DNA of 64,000 nucleotides from Micromonospora endolithica (GCF_003626595.1 NZ_RBAK01000016.1:1-64000); one strand, 5' to 3'. Numbered from the stretch's first letter, positions 45,722 to 54,551 are shown. Notes: generated by a model not told the origin, from the letters alone. Program-made: numbers and translations.

Positions 45722-47583
45722 AGCCCCGGGTCTTCCCGGTTCCGGTCGGTCCCCGGGCTGCGCGGACCGCGCTCCGCCCAGGCGTGCAACGCGTCCCGGT
45801 CACCGGCGGCGTCCAGGTTGAGCGCTGCCTCGATCAGCGCGAGGTGGGTGAAGGCCTGCGGGTAGTTGCCCAGGGCGGTGCCGTCGGCGGCGAGCTGCTC
45901 GGCGTACAGGCCGAGGGGTCCGGCACACGACAGGAGATCGTCGAACAGGGCCCGGGCGTCGTGGCGGCGGCCGGCCAGGACCAGCGCGGAGACCAGCTCG
46001 AAGCAGCAGAGCAGGAACGCGCCCTCCTCACCGGGCAGCCCGTCGTCGACCGCGTACCGGCGGATCAGGGCGGGGGCGACCGCGAGGTCCCCGCGCACCC
46101 GCTCGATCGTGCCGACCATCCGGGGGTCGTCACCGGGCAGGAAACCGACCAGCGAGATCCGCAGCAACGAGGCGTCCAGGTCGGTCGAGTCGTAGGCCAG
46201 GACGAAGCTGCCGACGCGCTCGTCGTACCCCCGGTCGAGGATCTCGGCGTGCAGCGCGTCGCGGGCGGCCCGCCACCGTTCCACCGGCGCGTCCCGGTCG
46301 CCGAGCAGGCCGGCCAGGCGTACTCCCCGGTCCAGGCAGACCCAGGTCATGACCTTCGAGTTGACGTAGTGGCGGCGCGGGCCACGGATCTCCCACACGC
46401 CGTGGTCGGGCTCCCGCCACCGCCGCGCCATCGTGTCCACCAGCCGGCGCAGCGACCGCCACTGCTCGGCGGTCAGCTCCCCGGTGAGCTGCTGGTAGGC
46501 CAGCGCCGCGTCCAGCACGTGGCCGTACGTGTCGAACTGGACCTGCTCGGCGGCCCCGTTGCCGACCCGTACCGGGGCGGAGCCGGCGTACCCGGACAGG
46601 TGTGGCACCTCCCGCTCGGCGGCAGTGCCGCCCCGGATCCCGACCAGGGGAGCCAGCACCCCCTCCTGCGCGGCGCAGACGTCCAGCAGGAACCGCAGGT
46701 AGCGGCGGCCCTCCTCGGCGTGCCCGAGCCGGAACAGGGCCAGCAGCAGCAGCGCGGCGTCGCGGTGCCAGGTGTAGCGGTAGTCCCAGTTGCGGACGCC
46801 GCCGAGCGTCTCGGGCAGCGAGCTGGTCGCGGCGGCGAGCAGGGCGCCGGTCTCGTCGTACGACAGGCCGCGCAGCACCAGGGCGCTGTGCCGCACCTGG
46901 TCGGCGGCGAAGCCGGCGTAGTCGCTGCGCGCCGACCACTCCCGCGCGGTCCGGCAGGTCCGCTCGATCAGGGCGTCCGCGTCGCCGGCCGCCGGGTGGT
47001 CGCCGGGCGTCCCGTCGCCGTAGGCCAGCAGCAGGGCGACCGAGTGGCCCGTCGGCACGTCGGCGGCGATCAGCAGGGTGCCCCCGTCGACGGTGACCGG
47101 CAGGTCGGTGACGAGCCGCAGCGGCGTGCCGTCGGCGTGCCAGGCGTCCCCGGCCCACCGCCACCGCACCGCGCGGGCGCCGTGTCCCGATCGGGGGGTG
47201 ACCCGCGCCCGCAGCCGTGCCGTTCCGCGCGCGACCGTCACCCGGCGCACCAGGACCCGGTCGGACCGGACCGGTTGCTCGGGGCTGCCGGGCCCGGCGG
47301 CCAGGCAGTCCACGCCGACGGCCGCGACGCCGGCGCCGTCCCACCGGTTCTCCACCACCAGTGTCCCGGGCAGGTAGCGGCGGGCCGGCGTGGGACAGCC
47401 GTCCACCGTCAGCGTGAAGCAGCCGCCGACGTCACGGTCCAGCAGCCGGGCCAGCACCGCGTCACCGTCGGCCGCCGGCACGCAGAACCAGTCGACCGCG
47501 CCGTCCGGGCCGACCAGGGCCGTCGTGTGGGTGTCCGACAGGAAGGCGTACGCGTCGATCGGCGGGAAGCCGCAGGTGCTCAC
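45706..47583 (-). CDS. GH15 glucoamylase/trehalase-like glycosidase
   Basis: Cytoplasmic protein of 625 residues with the N-terminal beta-sandwich (IDAYAFLSDTHTTALVGPDGAVDWFCVP) and the C-terminal (alpha/alpha)6 barrel of GH15. VRNWDYRYTWHRDAALLLLALF is the family hallmark, GYDERVGSFVLAYDS and LGNYPQAFTHLALIEAAL are the C-terminal conserved blocks. Actinobacterial members include trehalases and enzymes on short alpha-glucans; substrate is not determined by sequence. The GTG at 47583 has GGGAGGAG immediately upstream. Overlap with the cation-exchanger gene is unusual for this family. Confidence 0.9.
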   Translation of the reverse strand: MSTCGFPPIDAYAFLSDTHTTALVGPDGAVDWFCVPAADGDAVLARLLDRDVGGCFTLTVDGCPTPARRYLPGTLVVENRWDGAGVAAVGVDCLAAGPGSPEQPVRSDRVLVRRVTVARGTARLRARVTPRSGHGARAVRWRWAGDAWHADGTPLRLVTDLPVTVDGGTLLIAADVPTGHSVALLLAYGDGTPGDHPAAGDADALIERTCRTAREWSARSDYAGFAADQVRHSALVLRGLSYDETGALLAAATSSLPETLGGVRNWDYRYTWHRDAALLLLALFRLGHAEEGRRYLRFLLDVCAAQEGVLAPLVGIRGGTAAEREVPHLSGYAGSAPVRVGNGAAEQVQFDTYGHVLDAALAYQQLTGELTAEQWRSLRRLVDTMARRWREPDHGVWEIRGPRRHYVNSKVMTWVCLDRGVRLAGLLGDRDAPVERWRAARDALHAEILDRGYDERVGSFVLAYDSTDLDASLLRISLVGFLPGDDPRMVGTIERVRGDLAVAPALIRRYAVDDGLPGEEGAFLLCCFELVSALVLAGRRHDARALFDDLLSCAGPLGLYAEQLAADGTALGNYPQAFTHLALIEAALNLDAAGDRDALHAWAERGPRSPGTDRNREDPGLCRPT

Positions 47584-47674
47584 GTGCTCCTCCCGCCGTC
47601 GGTGGCCGACCGGTCGCCGCCGCCGGACCCATGACCGGCGGGGCCGTCTACCCGCACCGCAGCGGCGGAAACGG

Positions 47675-48301
47675 TCACCGGTCGGCGAGCCCGCCGAGCA
47701 GCACCGCCCGGGGTGAGCGCCGGGCGAGGTCGTCGGCGACGCTGCCCAGCAGGCGGTCCCGCAGGCCGTGTCCGTGCCGGCCGACGACCAACAGGTCCAC
47801 GTCGTGCGTCTCGGCCACCGCCAGCAGCGCGTCCGCCGGATGGCCGACCACCACCTCGGTGGTCGGCTCGGGCAGTTCCGCCGGCAGGGCGGCGACCCGG
47901 TCGTCGAGCATCCGACGGGTCGCCGCCCGCTCGGCCGTCGCGTCGTCGCCGACCCGGTCGGGGCTGGCCACGCTCACCAGGACCAGTTCGCTCGTGGTGC
48001 CGGCGAGCGTACGGGCGACCGCGTCCAGCGCCCGGTCGGAGTCCGGGGAGCCGTCCACGCCGACCAGCACCCGCAGGCCGCCGCGGGCGGCGCGGGGCCG
48101 ACCCGGCCGGACGTCGACCTCCCGGGTCCGGGAGTGACCGCGTTCCACCGCGATCGGGATGAACAGCGGCCCGAGCAGCCCGCCGACGACGTACCAGAGC
48201 AGGTGGGCGTGGCCGCCCCGGATGACGAACCAGGCGGCGGTGACCAGGCCGACGGTGAGCCACCCGGCGACGAACAGCAGCACGGACCACGGCTCGCTCA
48301 C
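47675..48301 (-). CDS. Membrane-anchored universal stress protein
   Basis: Protein of 208 residues with an N-terminal pair of membrane segments (about 5-55, WSVLLFVAGWLTVGLVTAAWFVI and LLWYVVGGLLGPLFIPIAV) followed by a Usp domain (about 75-205). LVGVDGSPDSDRALDAVA and the C-terminal VVGRHGHGLRDRLLGSVADDLARR provide the nucleotide-binding G-2x-G-9x-G-type motif. Most Usp proteins are soluble, so the anchor is unusual. The GTG at 48301 has GGGAG five bases upstream. Divergent from the flavoprotein gene. Confidence 0.85.
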   Translation of the reverse strand: MSEPWSVLLFVAGWLTVGLVTAAWFVIRGGHAHLLWYVVGGLLGPLFIPIAVERGHSRTREVDVRPGRPRAARGGLRVLVGVDGSPDSDRALDAVARTLAGTTSELVLVSVASPDRVGDDATAERAATRRMLDDRVAALPAELPEPTTEVVVGHPADALLAVAETHDVDLLVVGRHGHGLRDRLLGSVADDLARRSPRAVLLGGLADR

Positions 48302-48399
48302 GTCGGCTCCCGGTGCCCGGCCGCCTCGGGTGCGGTCATGCCGGGGACTACCCGGCACGAGCGGGGGTAAGCCGGCGCGTCGAGGTGCGGGAGGGCGCG

Positions 48400-49617
48400 A
48401 TGGGGCGGTCGTTCGTCAACTGGTCGGGCAGCCTGCGCTTCACGCCGGCCGAGTTCGTCGAACCCGTCGACGAGGACCAGGTGCGCACGGTCGTCCGGCG
48501 GGCCCGGGAGAGCGGGACCACGATCCGCCCGGTCGGCTCCGGGCACTCGTCCAGCCCGCTGGTGCGTACCGACGGGATCCTGCTGGGCCTGGACCGGCTC
48601 GCCGGGGTGATCTCCGACGACGGCGACCTCGCCACCGCGTGGGCCGGCACGAAGCTCCAGGCCCTCGGCGAGGGCCTGTACGACGCCGGCCTGGCGATGG
48701 ACAACCTGGGCGACGTCGACTACCAGTCGATCGCCGGGGCGACCGCCACCGGCACCCACGGCACCGGCCTGCGCTTCGGCAACCTCAGCACCCAGGTGGT
48801 CGGCGTCCGGCTGGTCACCGGCACCGGCGACACACTCGACATCGGCCCGGACCGCAACGCCGACCTGCTCCCGGCGGCCCGGCTGTCGCTGGGCGCGTTG
48901 GGCGTGGTGACCCAGGTGACCCTCGACGTGCAGCCCCGCTACGAGCTGCACCGCCGCTCGTGGTGCGCGCCGGTGGACTGGACGCTGGACCACCTCGCCG
49001 AGTTGCAGCACACCAACCGGAACATGGACTTCTACTGGTACCCGCGCAGCGACCAGACCCAGGTGCGGGTGATGAACCGGGTCGACGAGCGGCCCGACGA
49101 CCGGGTCTGGGACACCCCGCGGGTGCCCGACTCCGGGCCGTGGGGGCAGCCCCGCGAGGTCCAGGTCGGGCCGACGCACCGCACCATCCCCCGGCACCGG
49201 GAGCTGCGTTTCGAGGAGATCGAGTACATGCTGCCCGCGGAGGCGTTCCCGGCCTGTTTCGCCGAGGTGCGCCGGCGGATCACGCGGCGGCACCGGCGGG
49301 TCGCGGGGTGGCGGGTGCTGGTGCGGTCCATCGCCGCCGACGACGTCTGGCTGAGCAACGCCTACGGCCGGCCGACCACCACGATCGCCTGCCTGCAGAA
49401 CACCTCCCTGCCGTACGAGGAGTACTTCCGGGACATGGAGGCGGTGTTCCGGCAGTACGGCGGCCGGCCGCACTGGGGCAAGAAGCACTGGCTGACCGCC
49501 CGTGAGCTGCGCCCCCTGTACCCCCGGTGGGACGACTTCCAGGCGGTGCGGCGACGGCTCGACCCGGACGGCGTGTTCCTCGGACCGGACCTGGCCCGGC
49601 TGCTGGAGCAGGCGTGA
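48400..49617 (+). CDS. FAD-linked D-arabinono-1,4-lactone oxidase-like protein
   Basis: VAO-family flavoprotein of 405 residues. The FAD domain shows IRPVGSGHSSSPLV, the YQSIAGATATGTHGTGLRFG loop, and LGALGVVTQVTL; the C-terminal ALO domain has the conserved RPHWGKKH motif and ends FLGPDLARLL. The family oxidises aldonolactones or alditols to make ascorbate-like compounds or keto-sugars; substrate unknown. The ATG at 48400 has GGGAGGG just upstream. The next gene overlaps by 4 bases (GTGA). Confidence 0.9.
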   Translation: MGRSFVNWSGSLRFTPAEFVEPVDEDQVRTVVRRARESGTTIRPVGSGHSSSPLVRTDGILLGLDRLAGVISDDGDLATAWAGTKLQALGEGLYDAGLAMDNLGDVDYQSIAGATATGTHGTGLRFGNLSTQVVGVRLVTGTGDTLDIGPDRNADLLPAARLSLGALGVVTQVTLDVQPRYELHRRSWCAPVDWTLDHLAELQHTNRNMDFYWYPRSDQTQVRVMNRVDERPDDRVWDTPRVPDSGPWGQPREVQVGPTHRTIPRHRELRFEEIEYMLPAEAFPACFAEVRRRITRRHRRVAGWRVLVRSIAADDVWLSNAYGRPTTTIACLQNTSLPYEEYFRDMEAVFRQYGGRPHWGKKHWLTARELRPLYPRWDDFQAVRRRLDPDGVFLGPDLARLLEQA

Positions 49618-49991
49618 CGGCCGACGTCGGGGCGCGGACCTGGGTGGTGCCCGGCGGGCACGTCCCGTTCCCCGGCCACGGCACCGAACCGGAGTTCACC
49701 GGCTTCGACCAGCTCTGCGTGCTCAACGCCACCGACACCGAGGCCGAGCTGAGCCTGGACGTCTACTACGCCGACGCCGAGCCGGTCGGCCCGTACCGGA
49801 TCCTGGTCGGCGCGCGGCGGATCCGGCACGTCCGGATCAACGACCTGATCGATCCCGAGGCGGTCCGCCTGGACCGGCCGTACGGCTGCGTGCTGCGCTC
49901 TCCGGTGCCGGTGGTGGTGCAGTTCCTGCGCCAGGACACCCGGCTGCCCGGGGTGGTCGCGCTGACCGGCACGATGGCCCACCCGGCGTGA
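49614..49991 (+). CDS. Sensory-rhodopsin-transducer (ASRT) family protein
   Basis: Protein of 125 residues that matches the Anabaena sensory rhodopsin transducer fold along its whole length: WVVPGGHVPFPGHGTEPEF near the start, LCVLNATDTEAE, VYYADAEPVGPYRILV, RRIRHVRINDL and PVPVVVQFLRQDTR. ASRT is a small soluble beta-sandwich tetramer that interacts with a rhodopsin in Nostoc; most homologues occur in bacteria without that rhodopsin and are thought to bind small molecules such as sugars. No rhodopsin gene is in this window. Translation is coupled to the flavoprotein gene, which suggests a shared carbohydrate or lactone ligand (inference). Confidence 0.87.
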   Translation: MTADVGARTWVVPGGHVPFPGHGTEPEFTGFDQLCVLNATDTEAELSLDVYYADAEPVGPYRILVGARRIRHVRINDLIDPEAVRLDRPYGCVLRSPVPVVVQFLRQDTRLPGVVALTGTMAHPA

Positions 49992-50025
49992 CGTTCACCG
50001 GTCGGCGCGCCGGGTATGCCCGTCC

Positions 50026-51153
50026 ATGCCTTTCGCGGCGGAGACCCGGGTGCCGGCGGCCCTGACCGGCCGGGTCCGCGACGCCGGCCGGAACAGCTAC
50101 CGCCGGTTGCAGACGTACCTGATCGTGGCCGTCCAGGCCGGCCTGGCCGCCGCGCTGTCCTGGGTCATCGCCCGGGAGGTGCTGGGCACCCCGGAACCCA
50201 CGTTCGCGCCGGCGGCCGCGGTCGGTGTGATCGCCGCGGCCCTGGGCAACCGGACCCGCCGCACCGTCGAGCTGATCGTCGGTGTGATCGTCGGCATCGC
50301 CGCCGGTGACCTGCTGATCCTGGCGATCGGCACCGGCCCGTGGCAGACCGGCGTCATCGTCTTCCTGGCCGTCACCGTGGCGGCGGTGGTACGCGGCGCC
50401 GGCGCGCTGATGACCCAGGCCGGCGGTACGGCGGTGCTGGTGGCCACCCTCACCCCGACCGCGCCCGACCTGGAACTGCCCCGGACGCTCAACGCGCTCG
50501 TCGGCGGGGTGGTCGGTCTGCTGGTGGTGCTCGTGCTCGCGCCGCTCAACCCGTTGCGCACCGTGCGCCGCGTCGCCGACTCCGCCCTGGACGTCTTCGC
50601 GCGGGAGATGACCGCCTCCGCCGAGGCCCTCGCCCGGGGCGACGCCCGTGCGGCCGAGGCGGTGCTGGACCGGATGCGGGCCGCCGAACCGGAACTCGAC
50701 CGGCTCGGTGAGGTCGTCGGCGCCGCCGAGGAGGTGGTCCGCTTCTCGCCGGTACGGTGGCGACGCCGCCGGGCGCTCAAGGCGTACCGCAGGGGCGTCG
50801 AGCACATGGACCGGGCGTTCCGCAACAGTCGGGCGCTGGTCCGGCGGATCGGCAGCACGCTGCGCGACGAGGAGCCGGTGCCGGCGGACCTGCCCGCGGC
50901 GATCGAGCACTACGGGGAGGCGGTCCGGCTCCTGCACCGCGAGTTCCTGGAGGCCCGGGAGCCGGTCCGGGCCCGCGAGCGGGTGCTGACCGCGGTGCGG
51001 GAGGCCGGCGAGGCGTGTCGCCAGGACATGGGGTTCTCCGGCACGATCGTGGTGTCGCAACTGCGGACGGTCGCCAACGACCTGCTCCGGGCGACCGGGG
51101 TTCCCCGGGACGAGGCCCGCCGGATGGTTCGTCGTGCGGCAGCCGGGTACTGA
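50026..51153 (+). CDS. FUSC/aromatic-acid-exporter-like membrane protein
   Basis: Protein of 375 residues: about six membrane segments in the first half (RRLQTYLIVAVQAGLAAALSW, AAVGVIAAALGNRTRRTVELIVGVIVGIAAGDLL and others) and a cytoplasmic helical C-terminal half (about 190-375). The layout and the GNRTRRTVELIVG motif fit FUSC/ArAE-type proteins, one half of the larger fusaric-acid-resistance exporters. Whether it transports anything is unknown. The start is the ATG at 50026; the ribosome binding site is weak. Confidence 0.82.
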   Translation: MPFAAETRVPAALTGRVRDAGRNSYRRLQTYLIVAVQAGLAAALSWVIAREVLGTPEPTFAPAAAVGVIAAALGNRTRRTVELIVGVIVGIAAGDLLILAIGTGPWQTGVIVFLAVTVAAVVRGAGALMTQAGGTAVLVATLTPTAPDLELPRTLNALVGGVVGLLVVLVLAPLNPLRTVRRVADSALDVFAREMTASAEALARGDARAAEAVLDRMRAAEPELDRLGEVVGAAEEVVRFSPVRWRRRRALKAYRRGVEHMDRAFRNSRALVRRIGSTLRDEEPVPADLPAAIEHYGEAVRLLHREFLEAREPVRARERVLTAVREAGEACRQDMGFSGTIVVSQLRTVANDLLRATGVPRDEARRMVRRAAAGY

Positions 51154-51270
51154 CCACACCGGCGTCGCTCGAGGAGGCCGCCACGGCCGGCGGCGGATAG
51201 GGTTGCCGCAGGTGTGCCGGGAAGTCTGGTCGGCGATGGATGACGCGTACCCCGTCGACGAGGAGTTTTC

Positions 51271-52590
51271 GTGACCGACGCCACTCGGCGCCGCCCCAGC
51301 CTGTTCGCCCGCCGATCCTGGCCGGAGACGAGTCGCATCTCCGGCATCCTGCGCAAGGAGACCGTCGGCGGCGCGCTCCTGCTGGTCGGCGCGCTCCTGG
51401 CCCTGATCTGGTCGAACTCACCCTGGTCGGACGGCTACCAGGCGGTCCGCGACTTCCGGGTCGGCCCGGCCGCCCTGCATCTGGACCTCACCCTGGGCAC
51501 CTGGGCCGCCGACGGCCTGCTGGCGATCTTCTTCTTCGTGGCCGGCCTGGAACTCAAGCGGGAGTTCGTCGCCGGGGACCTGCGTGATCCGCTGCGCGCC
51601 GCGGTGCCGGTGTCCGCGGCCGTCGGCGGCGTCGCCGTGCCGGCGATCCTCTACGTGGTGATCGCCGGTGCCGAGGCACCCCGGGGCTGGGCGATTCCGA
51701 CCGCCACCGACATCGCCTTCGCCCTCGCGGTGCTGGCCGTGGTGGGTCGTTTCCTGCCGTCGGCGCTGCGGACCTTCCTGCTCACCCTGGCCGTCGTCGA
51801 CGACCTGCTGGCCATCATGATCATCGCGGTGTTCTACACCGCCGACCTGGCGGTGCTGCCGCTGCTCGGCGCGCTGGTGCCGCTGGCGGTCTTCGGCCTG
51901 CTCGTGCAGCGGCGGGTGCGGTCCTGGTGGCTGCTGCTGCCGCTGGCCGCCGCCACCTGGGTGCTGGTGCACGAGTCCGGCGTGCACGCCACCGTCGCCG
52001 GTGTGCTGCTCGCCTTCACCGTCCCGGTCGTCCGCAGCGCCGCGGCCGGCGGCCCGGACGCCGGTCCCGGCCTCGCCGAGCACTTCGAGCACCGGTTCCG
52101 GCCGATCTCGGCCGGGGTGGCGGTACCGGTCTTCGCCTTCCTCTCCGCCGGGGTCACCGTCGGCGGCCTGGCCGGCCTGGCCACCGCGCTGTCCGACAAG
52201 GTGGCGGTGGGCATCGTGGTGGGCCTGGTCGTCGGCAAACCGATCGGCATCGTGGGCGCCACCTGGCTGGTGTCCCGCTTCACCCGGGCCCAGCTCGACC
52301 AGGGCCTGAAGTGGGTGGACGTGCTCGGCCTGTCGCTGCTCGGCGGCATCGGCTTCACCGTGTCCCTGCTCATCGGCGAGCTGGCCTTCGGTCTCGGCAG
52401 CGACCGCGACGACCACGTCAAGGTCGCCGTACTCGCCGGCTCGCTGCTGTCGGCGCTCCTGGCCACGGTCATCCTGCGCTCCCGCAGCCGCCTCTACCGC
52501 CGGGTGCACGAGGAGGAGACCGCCGACGTCGACCACGACGGCGTCCCGGACGTGTACGACGCCGCGCCCCAGGACCCGTCGCGCCAGTGA
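51271..52590 (+). CDS. nhaA: Na+/H+ antiporter NhaA
   Basis: Sodium/proton antiporter of 439 residues with about twelve membrane segments, exchanging cytoplasmic Na+ for external H+ in pH and salt homeostasis. The ion-binding Asp pair D177-D178 lies in VVDDLLAI, TATDIAFALAVL is the unwound helix motif, and the conserved GKPIGI segment is present. GAGGAG lies 5 bases before the GTG at 51271. The cytoplasmic tail has DVDHDGVPDVYDAAP, a D-x-D-x-D-G calcium-binding-like loop that I do not expect in NhaA. A strong terminator follows. Confidence 0.95.
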   Translation: MTDATRRRPSLFARRSWPETSRISGILRKETVGGALLLVGALLALIWSNSPWSDGYQAVRDFRVGPAALHLDLTLGTWAADGLLAIFFFVAGLELKREFVAGDLRDPLRAAVPVSAAVGGVAVPAILYVVIAGAEAPRGWAIPTATDIAFALAVLAVVGRFLPSALRTFLLTLAVVDDLLAIMIIAVFYTADLAVLPLLGALVPLAVFGLLVQRRVRSWWLLLPLAAATWVLVHESGVHATVAGVLLAFTVPVVRSAAAGGPDAGPGLAEHFEHRFRPISAGVAVPVFAFLSAGVTVGGLAGLATALSDKVAVGIVVGLVVGKPIGIVGATWLVSRFTRAQLDQGLKWVDVLGLSLLGGIGFTVSLLIGELAFGLGSDRDDHVKVAVLAGSLLSALLATVILRSRSRLYRRVHEEETADVDHDGVPDVYDAAPQDPSRQ

Positions 52591-52596
52591 GAGCCA

Positions 52597-52638
52597 CCGC
52601 CGGCCGGCCCGCCCACGACGGGTCGGGCCGGCCGGCGG
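52597..52638 (+). terminator. Terminator after nhaA
   Basis: CCGCCGGCCGGCCC (52597-52610) and GGGCCGGCCGGCGG (52625-52638) form a perfect 14-base stem with a 14-base loop, starting 7 bases after the nhaA stop. Confidence 0.8.
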
Positions 52639-52669
52639 TAATCGGCTCGGCGGCGGTTCGCGCCGCTGT

Positions 52670-52889
52670 TAGGGTGGAGGCGGCAGATCGGGCCGGCGAC
52701 GACGTTCGCCCGGCCCCGACCAGGGAGAGCAGACGTGGCAGGTGACGACGACATCTCCGGGTGAGACCGGAGTGTCCGGCCAGCGAGCGGGCGCGCGGCA
52801 GCGCCGCCGCCGTGGCCGATTCGTCGTCCCCTGATCCCTCCGCTGGGCGGCCCCGGCGCGCGCCCACCTCACCCGCGAGGTCCCTTCCG
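52670..52889 (+). promoter_or_regulatory. Leader of the ABC-F gene
   Basis: TAGGGT at 52670-52675 is a plausible -10, giving a leader of about 208 bases. It contains a short reading frame with its own ribosome binding site (52735-52764) followed by several GC-rich stems, among them CCGGA/TCCGG directly after the short frame. This layout is typical of translation-dependent attenuation ahead of ABC-F antibiotic-resistance genes. No known riboswitch recognised. Confidence 0.45.
52735..52764 (+). CDS. Putative 9-codon leader peptide
   Basis: GTG at 52735 opens a nine-residue frame (VAGDDDISG) ending in TGA at 52762-52764. GGGAG at 52723-52727 is 7 bases upstream, an excellent ribosome binding site. 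Such peptides sense ribosome stalling by antibiotics in front of ABC-F genes. The run of three Asp codons is notable. It could be a chance frame. Confidence 0.4.
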   Translation: MAGDDDISG

Positions 52890-54515
52890 ATGTCCGACGC
52901 ATCCGTCGTCTGCACCCGCCTGAGCTTCGCCTGGCCCGACGGCACCACCGTCTTCCAGGATCTGTCCTTCTCCGTCGGCGCCGGGCGCACCGGCCTGGTC
53001 GCGCCCAACGGCGCCGGCAAGACCACCCTGCTCCGGCTGATCGCCGGCGAACTCACCCCCACCTCGGGCACCGTCACCGTCGACGGCACCCTCGGCTACC
53101 TGCCGCAGAACCTGCCACTGGCCGGCGACCTGACCGCCGCCGAGGTGCTCGGCGTCGCCGCGACCGTCGCCGCCCTGCACGCCATCGAGGCCGGCGACGC
53201 CCGCGAGGAGCACTTCACCACGGTCGGCGACGACTGGGACGTCGAGGAGCGCAGCCGCGCCGAGCTGGACCGGCTCGGGCTCGGTGACGTCACCCTCGAC
53301 CGCCGGCTGGACACCCTCAGCGGCGGCCAGATCGTCACCCTGGGGCTGGCCGCCCAACTGCTGCGGCGTCCCGACGTCCTGCTGCTCGACGAGCCCACCA
53401 ACAACCTCGACGTCGACGCCCGGCACCGCCTGTACGCGGTGCTCCAGGAGTGGCCCGGGTCCCTGCTGCTGGTCAGTCACGACCGGGCGCTGCTGGACCG
53501 GATGGAGCGCATCGCCGAACTCGACCGGGGCGAGGTCCACTTCTTCGGCGGGAACTTCACCGCGTACGAGGAGGCGACGCAGGCCGCTCAGGAGGCCGCC
53601 CAACGGCACGTCCGCTCCGCCGAGCTGGAGATCAAGCGGGAGAAGCGGGAGATGCAGCAGGCCCGCGAGCGGGCCGAGCGACGAGCCGGCAACGCCGCGC
53701 GCAACCTGAAGAACGCCGGGCTGCCGAAGATCATCGCCGGTGGACTCAAGCGCCGCGCCCAGGAATCGGCCGGGAGGGCCGACGAGACGCACGCCGCCCG
53801 GGTCGACGACGCGCGTGCCCGCCTCGACGAGGCCAGCCGGGCGCTGCGCGACGACGCCGCGATCACCGTCGAGCTGCCCGACACGGCGGTACCCGCCGGA
53901 CGCACCCTCGTGCAGGGGGAGGGGCTGCGGGTCCGCGACGTCTTCGCCGGAGGGGGCGTCGACCTGACCGTCCGGGGTCCGGAACGGATCGCCCTGACCG
54001 GCCCGAACGGCGTCGGCAAGTCCACCCTGCTGCGTCTGCTGGACGGCTCCCTGCCCCCGGACGGGGGAACGCTGCGGCGGGCCGACGGCCGGGTGGCGTA
54101 CCTGTCGCAGCGCCTCGACCTGCTCGACCCCGAGCGGACGGTGGCGGAGAACTTCGCCGGGTACGCACCGGACCGGCCCCAGTCCGAGCGGATGAACCTG
54201 CTCGCGCGGTTCCTGTTCCGTGGCGCGCGGGCACACCTGCCGGTCGGGGTGCTGTCCGGCGGGGAACGCCTGCGCGCCACGCTCGCCTGCGTCCTGTACG
54301 CCGAGCCGGCCCCGCACCTGCTGCTGCTCGACGAGCCCACCAACAACCTCGACCTGGTCAGCGTCCGGCAGCTGGAGACGGCGCTCCAGGCGTACCGGGG
54401 GGCGTTCGTCGTGGTCAGCCACGACGAGGCGTTCCTGACCGAGATCGGGGTCCGGCGGTGGCTGCGGCTGGACGACGGGCGGCTGCGGGAGGTCGCCGCC
54501 CCCGACGGCGACTGA
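52890..54515 (+). CDS. ABC-F family ATPase
   Basis: Soluble double-ATPase protein of 541 residues that would act on the ribosome. First domain: Walker A APNGAGKTT, signature LSGGQIVTLGLA, Walker B LLLDEPTNNLD. A charged interdomain linker, AELEIKREKREMQQARERAERRAG, with a coiled-coil look is followed by the second domain with GPNGVGKST, LSGGERLRATLA and LLLDEPTNNLD. There is no membrane domain. ABC-F proteins either protect ribosomes from antibiotics or act as translation factors; the leader with a short frame favours resistance, but the antibiotic cannot be told. The ATG at 52890 follows AGGTCCCTTCCG. Confidence 0.9.
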   Translation: MSDASVVCTRLSFAWPDGTTVFQDLSFSVGAGRTGLVAPNGAGKTTLLRLIAGELTPTSGTVTVDGTLGYLPQNLPLAGDLTAAEVLGVAATVAALHAIEAGDAREEHFTTVGDDWDVEERSRAELDRLGLGDVTLDRRLDTLSGGQIVTLGLAAQLLRRPDVLLLDEPTNNLDVDARHRLYAVLQEWPGSLLLVSHDRALLDRMERIAELDRGEVHFFGGNFTAYEEATQAAQEAAQRHVRSAELEIKREKREMQQARERAERRAGNAARNLKNAGLPKIIAGGLKRRAQESAGRADETHAARVDDARARLDEASRALRDDAAITVELPDTAVPAGRTLVQGEGLRVRDVFAGGGVDLTVRGPERIALTGPNGVGKSTLLRLLDGSLPPDGGTLRRADGRVAYLSQRLDLLDPERTVAENFAGYAPDRPQSERMNLLARFLFRGARAHLPVGVLSGGERLRATLACVLYAEPAPHLLLLDEPTNNLDLVSVRQLETALQAYRGAFVVVSHDEAFLTEIGVRRWLRLDDGRLREVAAPDGD

Positions 54516-54551
54516 CACCGCCGGGCCGGGCGGCCGGTGGTCGGTAGGGCT

